From positions 310,001 to 374,000 of the forward strand of contig OY761822.1 of assembly GCA_963664945.1 (NCBI GenBank): 64,000 bases of DNA, given 5' to 3'. This document shows, in pieces, positions 50,665-63,281 of this stretch. Position numbers and translations under genes: made by a program. The DNA is from UBA6522 sp963664945. GTDB lineage: Bacteria; Pseudomonadota; Gammaproteobacteria; Steroidobacterales; Rariloculaceae. The first letter of the stretch is position 1. Each line of letters starts with the position of its first letter. Below the pieces are notes generated by a model that was not told where the DNA came from, searched no databases, and worked only from the letters and a program-made list of their open reading frames with translations.

Positions 50665-51420
50665 CTACCAGACTTTCCCCAGCGCTAACTGGAACCCCTC
50701 CAACACGGGATGGCCCGAAACTCGGTCTGGCGCGTCCAGCGTTTCGACTTCCGTTCCGGGGCGGTACACAAACACCTGCCGATTCACCGGGTCAATCAGC
50801 CAGCCGAGCTTCGCGCCATTGGCCAGGTATTCGGCCATCTTTTCCTGAAGCATGCCGAGCCCATCCGTCGGCGAGCGCAGCTCGATCATGAAATCGGGAC
50901 AAAGCGGAGGAAATTTCGACCGCTGCTCTGGAGCGACGGATGCCAAGCGTTCGTTCCTCACCCAGGACGCGTCCGGCGAACGTATCGCTCCATTGGGAAG
51001 CAGGTAACCTGCGGAGGAATCCGCTGCCCGGCCCGTGCCGTTCCCGGTCGCCCAACCTTTTAGCTGAAACGTGATCTCTGCGTTTTTCTCGGCGGTTTCC
51101 CATCCTGCCGGACCCATAATAGCCACTCCTCCTTCGGCATTCCGCTCGATGCGCAGCTCCCTGTTGATACGGCAGAACTCATAGAATTGATCCTCGGTCG
51201 GGCACAGCGCCGGTTGGAGGCGGACCAGCAGCCCCGCGGATGCGGAGACTTCGCGGTCTTGTATTCGATGTTGCGCGCTGGCCACGGGCTTAAGCGACTC
51301 GTCCAAGCGATGAATGGCGGCAGCATACCCCGGTTTCCCGGAGAAATCAGTCGAGCGGGCCTTGAAGTCCGATGGAAACGCCGGAAATGATCCAATAAGG
51401 CGATAAACTCCCTTCCTCAA
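50665..51420 (-). CDS. Uma2 family restriction endonuclease-fold protein
   Basis: This is a Uma2-type (PD-(D/E)xK) protein, common in cyanobacteria and other bacteria. Landmarks are FYEFCRINRELRIERNAEGG, AGYLLPNGAIRSPDASWVRN, FPPLCPDFMIELRSPTDGLG, LQEKMAEYLANGAKLGWLID and RQVFVYRPG. The family role is not established, though it has a nuclease fold. The start is doubtful: the first possible codon is a TTG, and the real start is probably about 70 codons later, since the first stretch is unlike the family. Confidence 0.85.
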   Translation of the reverse strand: MRKGVYRLIGSFPAFPSDFKARSTDFSGKPGYAAAIHRLDESLKPVASAQHRIQDREVSASAGLLVRLQPALCPTEDQFYEFCRINRELRIERNAEGGVAIMGPAGWETAEKNAEITFQLKGWATGNGTGRAADSSAGYLLPNGAIRSPDASWVRNERLASVAPEQRSKFPPLCPDFMIELRSPTDGLGMLQEKMAEYLANGAKLGWLIDPVNRQVFVYRPGTEVETLDAPDRVSGHPVLEGFQLALGKVW

Positions 51421-51456
51421 TGATCCCCTCCAACCTCGCCGCCGAAGTCACCGACC

Positions 51457-52137
51457 TTGCAAAACGCTGATCCTCACATTCGCCTCATCGGCGTCAGGAA
51501 ATCCTACGGCGCCCACGCGGTCCTTGAAGAATGCGACCTGGCCGTTGAGCCTGGAGAGTTCGTCGTGATCGTGGGACGAAGCGGTTCGGGCAAATCCACG
51601 TTGCTCAACCTGATCGGCGGGCTGGACCGGCCCACCGACGGAGTCGTGGAAGTGCTTGGACAACCGCTGGCGGGGCTGACCGAGGATGAGCTCTCCCGGG
51701 TGCGGTGCCGCCGACTGGGGTTCGTGTTCCAGTTCTTCAACCTGATACCCACGCTGACAGTGGCCGAAAACGTGCGCCTTCCCATGGCGCTCAACGGCGC
51801 CTCGAAGACAGAGGGCATCCAGCGTGCGGAGTTGCTTCTGGGGGAGTTGGGGCTTGCTGGTTGCGGCATCCGGTTCCCCGAGGAACTGTCGGGGGGTGAA
51901 CAGCAGAGGGTTGCGATCGCGCGGGCCCTGGCGCATGAGCCGGATATCGTGCTGGCGGATGAGCCCACGGGCAATCTGGATCTCGAAACCGCCGAAGAAG
52001 TGCTTGCGCTGCTGGAGCAGACTTGCCGCCGGCACCGGACCACCCTTGTGATGGCAACCCATAGCAGGGAGGTCCTAGGCAGCGCGGACAGGGTCTTCAC
52101 CATCCGCGCGGCGCACATCCACGAGGAGCCACTGTGA
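51457..52137 (+). CDS. ABC transporter ATPase, LolD/AttE-like
   Basis: This is a 226-residue ATP-binding subunit. Walker A is VGRSGSGKSTLLNLIGG, the Q loop follows FVFQFFNLIPTLT, the signature is EELSGGEQQRVAIARALAHE and Walker B IVLADEPTGNLD, with the H loop MATHSREVL. It belongs to the LolD/MacB-type group that drives FtsX-like permeases working across the periplasm. It begins with TTG and overlaps the permease gene by four bases (GTGA). It powers the export or extraction process of the following two genes. Confidence 0.93.
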   Translation: MQNADPHIRLIGVRKSYGAHAVLEECDLAVEPGEFVVIVGRSGSGKSTLLNLIGGLDRPTDGVVEVLGQPLAGLTEDELSRVRCRRLGFVFQFFNLIPTLTVAENVRLPMALNGASKTEGIQRAELLLGELGLAGCGIRFPEELSGGEQQRVAIARALAHEPDIVLADEPTGNLDLETAEEVLALLEQTCRRHRTTLVMATHSREVLGSADRVFTIRAAHIHEEPL

Positions 52138-54641
52138 ACGGGCTTCTTGCGCAGTCCGGACTGCGGTTCTACTTGCGCCGCCCCTGGCAACTCTGCCTGG
52201 CCGTAAGCGGCATCGCGCTGGGCGTTGCGGTCCACGTGGGCGTGGACCTGGCCAACGACAGCGCGCGGCGGGCATTCCAACTGTCTTCCGACCTGATCAC
52301 CGGTAGCACGACCCACCACCTGATGGGCACCCGCGGCGAAATCGCCGATTCCCTGTACCGCTCGCTGCGCATGGATTTCGGCCCGATACGGGCCGCGCCG
52401 GTGATCGAGGACGAGGTTCGCCTGCGGGGGCGGCCTGATCGCGTGTTCATGTTGATGGGTGTCGATCCGCTGGAGGAATCCGGATTTCGGGGGTTTGCAG
52501 GCTTTGTGCCCGGGCGCGGAACCGATTTCACGCGCTTGATCGTGGAGCCGGGCGCCGTGCTGGCGCCCGGGCCGCTGCTGGAAGAACTGGGCCTGGAGGT
52601 GGGCGCAGAGTTCGACCTGCTGGTCGGCAGTCAATCAAGAACGGTTCGCGCGGTCGGGACCGTTTTGGATACATCATCGACCGGCGAAGGACCCACGGCG
52701 CCGATCGTCGCAGACATCGCCACGGCTCAGGAAATGCTGGGAAGTGCCTCGTTGTCCCGCGTGGACCTGATACTCGACGAGGCGGAGGCGGAACGGATCC
52801 GCGCACTGGGTCTGCCCGGCGCCACGCTGGTGCCCGCCGAGGGCCGCAACGCCGCGTTCGAAGAACTGGCGCGGGCGTTTCGCATCAACCTGACGGCCTT
52901 GAGCCTGCTGGCACTGCTGGTCGGCGTATTCCTGATCTACGCGACCATGTCGTTCGCCGTGGTCCAGCGGCGCGGCACGTTCGGAGTGCTGCGCGCGATC
53001 GGTGTCAGCAGGCGGCAACTGTTGGCCGGCGTGCTGGGCGAAGCGCTGGCGATCGGCGCACTGGCCACGACAGCGGGCATTCTGCTGGGGCAACAACTCG
53101 CCGGGGGTCTCGTGGACCTGGTTCTGCGAACCGTGGGCGACCTCTACTTTGAATCCAGCGTGAGCGCGGTAACCCCGTCGCCGACGATCTATTGGCGCGG
53201 TTTCGCACTTGGACTGGGGATGACCCTTCTGGCCGCCGCCGCGCCGGCGCTGGACGCGGCCCGCAGCACACCGAACAGGGCGATGAGCCGAGCCGCCCTT
53301 GAACACGGCACGCGCCGGCTCGCCCGCCGTGCGACCTGGCTCGCGCTGCCGGCGGCCGCGGTTGCCGCCGCACTCCTGTTACTGTCGTCCAGCAGCCTGG
53401 TGCTGGCATTCGCAGGTCTGTTTTTCGTCATCGCAACGGGCGCGCTGATGGTTCCCGCGGCCACCCGCCTTCTGGCCAGACTGGCCGAGCCGCTGGTCGA
53501 GGGAGCGTTCGGAATCTCGGGGTCCCTGGCGGCACGGGGCATGGCCGCTTCGCTGAGCCGCACCGGGGTCGCAACCGCCGCCCTCTCAGTGGCGGTGGCG
53601 ACCGTGGTTGGAATCGGCCTGATGATCGGCAGTTTCCGCATCAGCGTCGAGGATTGGCTGACCGGCACGCTGACGGCGGACGTCTACGTCAACATCGACG
53701 CCGAGCAGTACCTCAACGACAGCCATCGGGACGCGCTCTCGGCCGTTCCCGGCGTTCGAGGATTGAGCCTGACCCGCTTCACGCGGTTGCCCACGGCGGC
53801 CGGCGAAGTGAGCCTGCGCGCCCAGATTCCCGGGCCCGACGGCTGGGGTCTGCGCATGACGGCCGGGGGACAGCAAGCCGTGGAACTCATGGACTCCGGC
53901 GAAGGCATTCTTGTTTCGGAGCCCCTGGCGTTTCATCGCCGGCTCCAGCCGGGGGACGACCTGATCCTGCCGACAGCGTCCGGCAACCAGGCATTTCCGG
54001 TTCTCGGCGCATTTCGCGACTACAGCACCAACGGGGGCACGGTGCTGATGCCTCTGAATCTTTATCGATCCCATTGGGTCGACGATGACGTCAACGGAAT
54101 CGGCGTCTATCTGGACAATGGGGCCAACAGGGAGGCCGCGCTGGGCGGGATACGCGGCGTGTTCGGCGCCGGGACCCCGGTTCGTTTCCGGTCCAACGAT
54201 TTCATCCGTGAGCGCTCGATGGCAATTTTCGACCGCACGTTCAGGATTACCGAGGTGTTGAGAATTCTGGCGGGGACCGTCGCCTTCCTCGGTCTGGCCA
54301 GCGCCGTGATGTCCATCGAACTGGAGCGGGGCCGGGAGTTGGCCGTACTTCGGGCGCTCGGACTCAGGCCCCGCCAGGTGCGGGCCTTGACACTGGCACA
54401 AACGGGCCTGCTCGGCCTGGCTGCCGGATTGTTCGCCATCCCGCTCGGAATCGTCATGGCGGCGTTGCTCATCGAGGTCATCAACGTGCGCTCGTTCGGC
54501 TGGAGCATGGATCTGGCGATTGCTTTCCAACCGCTCGCGCTCGGGATCGTGCTGGCGCTGAGCGCTGCGGTGCTGGCCGGTATCTATCCCGCCGTTCGTG
54601 CCGTTCGGGTCGGCGTCGCAGGCCAGTTGAGGGAAGAGTAG
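52134..54641 (+). CDS. FtsX-like ABC permease, fused AttF-AttG type
   Basis: This is an 835-residue inner-membrane permease with two FtsX repeats. Transmembrane segments are visible near the start (QLCLAVSGIALGVAVHVGVD), in the middle (LTALSLLALLVGVFLIYATM; AAAVAAALLLLSSSSLVLAF; ATAALSVAVATVVGIGLMIG) and at the end (LRILAGTVAFLGLASAVMSI; LAIAFQPLALGIVLALSAAV). Two periplasmic loops lie between. Its length is about twice that of a single permease such as LolC, so it is a head-to-tail fusion. Start overlaps the ATPase stop; the lipocalin-like lipoprotein gene follows by three bases. Confidence 0.92.
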   Translation: MNGLLAQSGLRFYLRRPWQLCLAVSGIALGVAVHVGVDLANDSARRAFQLSSDLITGSTTHHLMGTRGEIADSLYRSLRMDFGPIRAAPVIEDEVRLRGRPDRVFMLMGVDPLEESGFRGFAGFVPGRGTDFTRLIVEPGAVLAPGPLLEELGLEVGAEFDLLVGSQSRTVRAVGTVLDTSSTGEGPTAPIVADIATAQEMLGSASLSRVDLILDEAEAERIRALGLPGATLVPAEGRNAAFEELARAFRINLTALSLLALLVGVFLIYATMSFAVVQRRGTFGVLRAIGVSRRQLLAGVLGEALAIGALATTAGILLGQQLAGGLVDLVLRTVGDLYFESSVSAVTPSPTIYWRGFALGLGMTLLAAAAPALDAARSTPNRAMSRAALEHGTRRLARRATWLALPAAAVAAALLLLSSSSLVLAFAGLFFVIATGALMVPAATRLLARLAEPLVEGAFGISGSLAARGMAASLSRTGVATAALSVAVATVVGIGLMIGSFRISVEDWLTGTLTADVYVNIDAEQYLNDSHRDALSAVPGVRGLSLTRFTRLPTAAGEVSLRAQIPGPDGWGLRMTAGGQQAVELMDSGEGILVSEPLAFHRRLQPGDDLILPTASGNQAFPVLGAFRDYSTNGGTVLMPLNLYRSHWVDDDVNGIGVYLDNGANREAALGGIRGVFGAGTPVRFRSNDFIRERSMAIFDRTFRITEVLRILAGTVAFLGLASAVMSIELERGRELAVLRALGLRPRQVRALTLAQTGLLGLAAGLFAIPLGIVMAALLIEVINVRSFGWSMDLAIAFQPLALGIVLALSAAVLAGIYPAVRAVRVGVAGQLREE

Positions 54642-54644
54642 CCG

Positions 54645-55766
54645 GTGTTTCGGAGCGTCTGGATTGTGTTGCTCGCGCTCGGCGGTTGCGCTGCGCCAGA
54701 GGACGGCTCCGCACCGGCCCGGCAGGGCAACGCCACCCGGTTCCTGACCGAGCCCAGCGATCACGAATACGCCCGGGTGCTGGAAAGCCGAGCCTTCCGA
54801 TTCCCGGAGGATCACGCGGCCCACGACGAGTATCGCAATGAGTGGTGGTATTTCACAGGCAACCTGCGCGACGCCGGGGGGCGGCATTTCGGGTTCGAAT
54901 TGACGTTCTTTCGATTCGCGATGTCGCCGGAAACGGTCCCCCGCGGATCCGCGTGGGGCGCCCGTCAGGCCTGGATGGCTCACCTGGCGGTCACCGATAC
55001 CGACGGCCGGGAGTTCATCGCGGCCGAACGATTCTCCCGGGAGGCCCTGGGCCTGGCCGGCAGCCAGGCGGAACCCTTCAGGGTCTGGCTCGAAGACTGG
55101 TCCGCAACCGGTGACGGCCCCGGAATCCCGCCACTGCAACTGAGCGCAGGGACGGCCCGGGCCGGAATCGAGCTCACCCTGAACGGCGTCAAACCCTTGG
55201 TGTTCCACGGCGACAACGGCCTTGACCCGAAGGGGCCCGAGCCCGGGAACGCTTCCTACTACTATTCGCTGACCCGTCTTGAGGCCGCCGGCACAGTACG
55301 GGTGGCCGACGAGGAATTCGACGTCAGCGGCACCGCCTGGATGGACCGCGAGTGGGGCACCAGCGCCCTGAGCCCGGACCTGGCGGGCTGGGACTGGTTC
55401 GCGCTGCAGTTGGCCGACAACCGGGAGGTCATGTACTACAGACTTCGGACCGAAGACGGCGAAACCAGCCCGTTCAGCGGGGGATCGCTCATACAGGCCG
55501 ACGGCGCCCGCATCCCGCTGAACCCGCAAGACGTCATCCTGACGCCGCTTCAACACTGGACCAGCCCCACAAGCGGCGCACGTTACCCGACCGCCTGGCA
55601 GCTTGACCTGCCCGAACAGGCGATGACATTGCAGGTCCGATCCTATCTTCAGGAGCAGGAACTCAACCTGACTGTTCGCTACTGGGAAGGCGCGGTCAGC
55701 GTGACCGGAAACCAGCGGGACGCGGAGATGGCCGGGGATGGCTACGTCGAACTCACCGGCTATTAA
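54645..55766 (+). CDS. AttH-type lipocalin-like lipoprotein
   Basis: This is a 373-residue protein of the AttH/CrtC (hydroxyneurosporene synthase-like) family. A lipoprotein signal is present (VLLALGGCAAP, lipobox LGGC), then the paired lipocalin-like beta domains: HDEYRNEWWYFTGNLRDAGG, FGFELTFFRFAM, RQAWMAHLAVTDTDG, GTAWMDREWGTSALSPDLAG, WDWFALQLADNREVMYYRL. It probably binds a hydrophobic ligand in the periplasm. Together with the ATPase and permease it forms the AttEFGH-type ABC system; its cargo is not known. It starts at GTG. Confidence 0.9.
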   Translation: MFRSVWIVLLALGGCAAPEDGSAPARQGNATRFLTEPSDHEYARVLESRAFRFPEDHAAHDEYRNEWWYFTGNLRDAGGRHFGFELTFFRFAMSPETVPRGSAWGARQAWMAHLAVTDTDGREFIAAERFSREALGLAGSQAEPFRVWLEDWSATGDGPGIPPLQLSAGTARAGIELTLNGVKPLVFHGDNGLDPKGPEPGNASYYYSLTRLEAAGTVRVADEEFDVSGTAWMDREWGTSALSPDLAGWDWFALQLADNREVMYYRLRTEDGETSPFSGGSLIQADGARIPLNPQDVILTPLQHWTSPTSGARYPTAWQLDLPEQAMTLQVRSYLQEQELNLTVRYWEGAVSVTGNQRDAEMAGDGYVELTGY

Positions 55767-55804
55767 CCCACCGGCAATTGACCCTTCACCGCACCACTCC
55801 CGTT

Positions 55805-55951
55805 GCGAGGGTGCGTGCGGACAACCCTTGCGAACGTCGTGGGCGACGAACGGGCCATGGATGGCCATTAGCGAGGAGCCCCCGATTCTTGCCACGCCAG
55901 GGATGGCGGGGCAAGATTGAGTTCGCAAGGGTTGTCCGCACGCGCCCTCGC
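55805..55951. repeat. 147-bp intergenic element with 31-bp inverted arms
   Basis: The left arm begins gcgagggtgcgtgcggacaa and the right arm is its reverse complement with one mismatch. The inside has a smaller palindrome (CTTGCC...GGCAAG). It lies between attH and the 5S terminator. The form is that of a MITE or a large transcribed hairpin. Confidence 0.85.
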
Positions 55952-56030
55952 GACTATCCCGCCCAAGCGTTACCTGCGCCCACCCTCGCGGCCCTGGCGC
56001 GAAGTCTTTCTCCGAATAAATTCCCCATAC

Positions 56031-56062
56031 AAAAATCCCCCCGGCCCGAAAGCCGGAGGGAT
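56031..56062 (-). terminator. Rho-independent terminator of the rRNA operon
   Basis: On the minus strand CCCTCCGGC pairs with GCCGGGGGG across TTTCGG, followed by ATTTTTG. It begins about 12 bases after the 5S gene and ends the operon. Confidence 0.8.
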
Positions 56063-56073
56063 TCATAGCATGA

Positions 56074-56191
56074 GCCTGGCGGTGACCTACTCTCACATGG
56101 GGAGACCCCACACTACCATCGGCGCTGGACGTCTTCACTTCCGAGTTCGGGATGGGATCGGGTGGTTCCCGTCCGCTATGGCCGCCAGGCA
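56074..56191 (-). rRNA. rrf: 5S ribosomal RNA
   Basis: Recognised from TGCCTGGCGGCCATAGCGG at the 5' end, with CCCGAACTCGGAAGTGAA and a matching 3' end pairing with the start. It is last in the rRNA operon. Confidence 0.95.
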
Positions 56192-56267
56192 AACCGGTAC
56201 GCGCTCTTTCGAGCGCAAAATCTGGATTGATCCGCTTTTCGCACCAAACTCCTTGGGTGTTATATGG

Positions 56268-59172
<2,905 letters not shown>

Positions 59173-59227
59173 ATATAACCCCAAAAAGTCTGGGTCATAT
59201 GTAATTCTCTCAAAGAATACAGTGCGA

Positions 59228-59253
59228 CTATTGAGATCAAATGATCTCAATAG
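59228..59253. repeat. 26-bp near-perfect palindrome in the 16S-23S spacer
   Basis: CTATTGAGATCA and TGATCTCAATAG are perfect inverted arms separated by AA. It lies between the 23S 5' end and the spacer boxA. As RNA it would form a 12-bp stem, possibly part of the 23S processing stem or a separate hairpin. Confidence 0.8.
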
Positions 59254-59268
59254 ACGGATCAATCCTGA

Positions 59269-59281
59269 TTTTTAAAGAGCA
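59269..59281 (-). promoter_or_regulatory. Spacer boxA antitermination element
   Basis: TGCTCTTTAAAAA on the transcribed strand lies upstream of 23S. This is the standard NusB/S10-binding boxA that keeps rRNA transcription processive. Confidence 0.8.
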
Positions 59282-59361
59282 TCCCAACAAGGGGATCGGA
59301 CACAACTCGCAAGTTGTCTCTGAACCCATTGCCGATCTCAAGACTTTCTGTCTCCTGGAGC

Positions 59362-59437
59362 TGGTGGAGCTGACCGGGCTCGAACCGGTGACCTCCTGGT
59401 TGCAAACCAGGTGCTCTCCCAACTGAGCTACAGCCCC
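59362..59437 (-). tRNA. tRNA-Ala(TGC)
   Basis: This is a full cloverleaf with anticodon TGC (loop TTTGCAA), T-arm CCGGTTCGAGCCCGG, and encoded CCA. It is the second spacer tRNA in the operon. Confidence 0.97.
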
Positions 59438-59499
59438 TCGCTTGTCCTTGCCGCCGATGCCTGTAACGAACCGGCATTCAACGCAATTGTCCGCAAGAG

Positions 59500-59576
<77 letters not shown>

Positions 59577-59684
59577 ATTCCAAATGAGCCCAAATTCCAG
59601 TCTGGCAGAGGGCTCTGCCGGATGCGCTATGCTCAAGCAGCTTGTGCTGGGCGCCCGCGGGAGCGCGGGTGCAAGGTTTCTCTT

Positions 59685-61242
<1,558 letters not shown>

Positions 61243-61358
61243 ATATCAAGGAGTTGAGTTCCTGAACGCTTTCGTTCGGGGTACCTGAGTACCCCTATGT
61301 CGGCGCTCATGCACCGTTGCTCCGGTGCGAGCGCCCACACAAGCTGCTTGAGACAAGT

Positions 61359-61370
61359 TGTTAAAGAGCA
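61359..61370 (-). promoter_or_regulatory. Leader boxA antitermination element
   Basis: TGCTCTTTAACA, identical to the E. coli rrn boxA, lies in the leader ~117 bases before 16S. It recruits the Nus factors for antitermination. Confidence 0.9.
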
Positions 61371-61395
61371 GGCGGATCAACCGCCAAGCCGAACA

Positions 61396-61424
61396 AGTAT
61401 ACTCCCCTGCACGCAGGTATCCAA
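61396..61424 (-). promoter_or_regulatory. Candidate rRNA operon promoter
   Basis: On the minus strand, TTGGAT and TATACT are separated by 17 bases, about 150 bases before the 16S gene. The -10 box matches five of six consensus bases; the -35 is weaker. A GC-rich stretch follows, as in stringently controlled promoters. Confidence 0.6.
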
Positions 61425-61677
61425 GCTGATCAGACGCTTTGGCTCGGAGCAACTCCGGGCCATGTCCGGTCAATTGGTTCGCTGGGATACCGCAGCAAGG
61501 AAGGCGCGGAATTATACCGGTTGAATCGGCTCTGGCAAGAAATAATTTCGCCGGGCGGGCAATCCACGGGAAAAGAGCCTCCGGATTCGGCCTGCGTCAC
61601 GGGATTCAGGCCACGGGCTTGCGCGGAAATACTCGTTTCCCTCCGTGTCAGCGCACCGGCGACCGGAGGGAAAATTA

Positions 61678-61842
61678 CAGGAGCTTGCGCCGTAGGAATT
61701 CGCGATAGCGAAAATTCGCCATCGCCGTCCCTTCGGGCGATCGGTCGGGGAGAATATCGGGTCATACTTGACGAAATCGAGCGGCCGAAGGGGCGGACGG
61801 GAGCGGATTTGCAGCCGTGAATTCCTACGGCGCAAGCTCCTG
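61678..61842. repeat. 165-bp element with 24-bp perfect inverted arms, overlapping tyrS
   Basis: The left arm begins caggagcttgcgccgtagga and the right arm is its exact reverse complement. The inside contains GCGAAAATTCGCCATCGC. The right arm runs into tyrS and contains its stop codon. Confidence 0.9.
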
Positions 61843-63072
61843 ACTCCCTTTGGCGGCTTTCAGTGTCACCCGGGCAAACTTGCGCTTCCCCACCTGGACG
61901 GTTCTGGGCGATCCGTCAGCCGCAAGCGCCAGCCTTGGGTCCGCTATTCGATCGCCGTCTACCCGGACCGCGCCCTGCCTGACCAGGCGGATGGCCTCCG
62001 AAGTGCTGGCGGCCAGGCCGCAATCCCTCAGGACGTAGGCAATGCCCCGCGTCGAATCCGGGCAGTTCAGGACCACTTCCGGCATCTGCTCCGGGGCCCG
62101 TCCATGGCGATGCCGTGAAATGAAGTCCTGCTGCGCCTGTTCGGCCGCCGCCTCGTCGTGGAAACGCGCGACGATTTCCCGCGCCAGCAGGAACTTGATA
62201 TCCCGCGGGTTTGCGCCCTCGGCCACACGGGCCTTCAGGGCCTCGATTTCCCCCAGCGGCCGAAAGCTGAGCAACTCGAAATACCGCCACATGAGTTCAT
62301 CTGAAACCGACATGATCTTGCCGAGCATTTCTCCCGGGGCTTCGTCGATGCCGATCGCGTTGCCCAGCGACTTGGACATCTTGCTGACGCCGTCAAGCCC
62401 CTCCAGCAGAGGGACCGTCAGCACCACCTGCGGCGGCTGCCCGTACGACTCCTGCAACTGCCTGCCGACGAGGAGATTGAATGTCTGGTCGGTGCCGCCC
62501 AGTTCAACATCCGCCCGCAGCGCCACCGAGTCATAACCCTGGGCCAGGGGATAGAGAAACTCGTGGATGGCGATGGGCTGGCCCTTCCGGTACCGATTGC
62601 GAAAGTCCTCGCGCTCGAGCATTCGCGCCACCGTGTGACGCGACGCAAGCTGCACCAGGCCTGCCGCACCCAACTCCGTCATCCAGCGCGAATTGAAGTC
62701 CAGCCGCGTCATTTCCGGGTCCAGCACCTTGAAGACCTGCTTCTCGTAGGTCCTCGCATTGGCCTGGATCTGTTCCCTGGACAGCGCGGGCCGGGTCGCG
62801 GTTTTTCCGGATGGGTCCCCGATCATGCCGGTGAAGTCGCCGATCAGAAAGATCACGATGTGGCCGAGATCCTGGAACTGCCGCATCTTGTTGAGCAGCA
62901 CGGTGTGGCCCAGGTGCAGGTCGGGCGCGGTGGGGTCGAAACCCACCTTGACGGTCAGCGGCCCGCCCCCGAGCAACCGCTCGCGCAATTCGCTTTCCAG
63001 CAGGACCTCAACGGTTCCGCGGCGCAATTCCGCGAGCTGTTCTTCTACGTCTGGCTGCCTGGTGCTGGGCAT
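61825..63072 (-). CDS. tyrS: Tyrosyl-tRNA synthetase
   Basis: This is a 415-residue class I synthetase that charges tRNA-Tyr. The Rossmann part contains HLGHTVLL (HIGH-type motif), GDFTGMIGDPSGK, the dimer region, GLDGVSKMSKSLGNAIG (KMSKS loop), and the C-terminal S4-like RNA-binding domain from about residue 340 (SEAIRLVRQGAVRVDGDRI). The last residues (SQELAP plus stop) are encoded by one arm of an inverted-repeat element, so the original ending has probably been replaced. The start ATG is 210 bases from a divergent M23 gene. Confidence 0.97.
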   Translation of the reverse strand: MPSTRQPDVEEQLAELRRGTVEVLLESELRERLLGGGPLTVKVGFDPTAPDLHLGHTVLLNKMRQFQDLGHIVIFLIGDFTGMIGDPSGKTATRPALSREQIQANARTYEKQVFKVLDPEMTRLDFNSRWMTELGAAGLVQLASRHTVARMLEREDFRNRYRKGQPIAIHEFLYPLAQGYDSVALRADVELGGTDQTFNLLVGRQLQESYGQPPQVVLTVPLLEGLDGVSKMSKSLGNAIGIDEAPGEMLGKIMSVSDELMWRYFELLSFRPLGEIEALKARVAEGANPRDIKFLLAREIVARFHDEAAAEQAQQDFISRHRHGRAPEQMPEVVLNCPDSTRGIAYVLRDCGLAASTSEAIRLVRQGAVRVDGDRIADPRLALAADGSPRTVQVGKRKFARVTLKAAKGSQELAP

Positions 63073-63281
63073 TGGAAAATTGTCCGACCTGCCGGTATTC
63101 CGGCGAAAACCGCCACGCTCAGTTGCAAAAACGCGACTGCAAGCGGCCCGCCGCCCTGCGAATGGCGGCGAGTATAGCTTGATCGACCTTCAACTCATAT
63201 GGGAAAACCGGGCTTCCCGGTCGTTTTGACGGCAGTGAAACAACGGGTTAGAGTTCGCGGCTGGTTCTTGGAGGGAGTCCC

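Noticed and set aside
53586..56192. Long minus-strand frame over the ABC permease and attH
   Set aside because: It runs antisense to clear genes and even into the 5S gene. No motif or start signal supports it.
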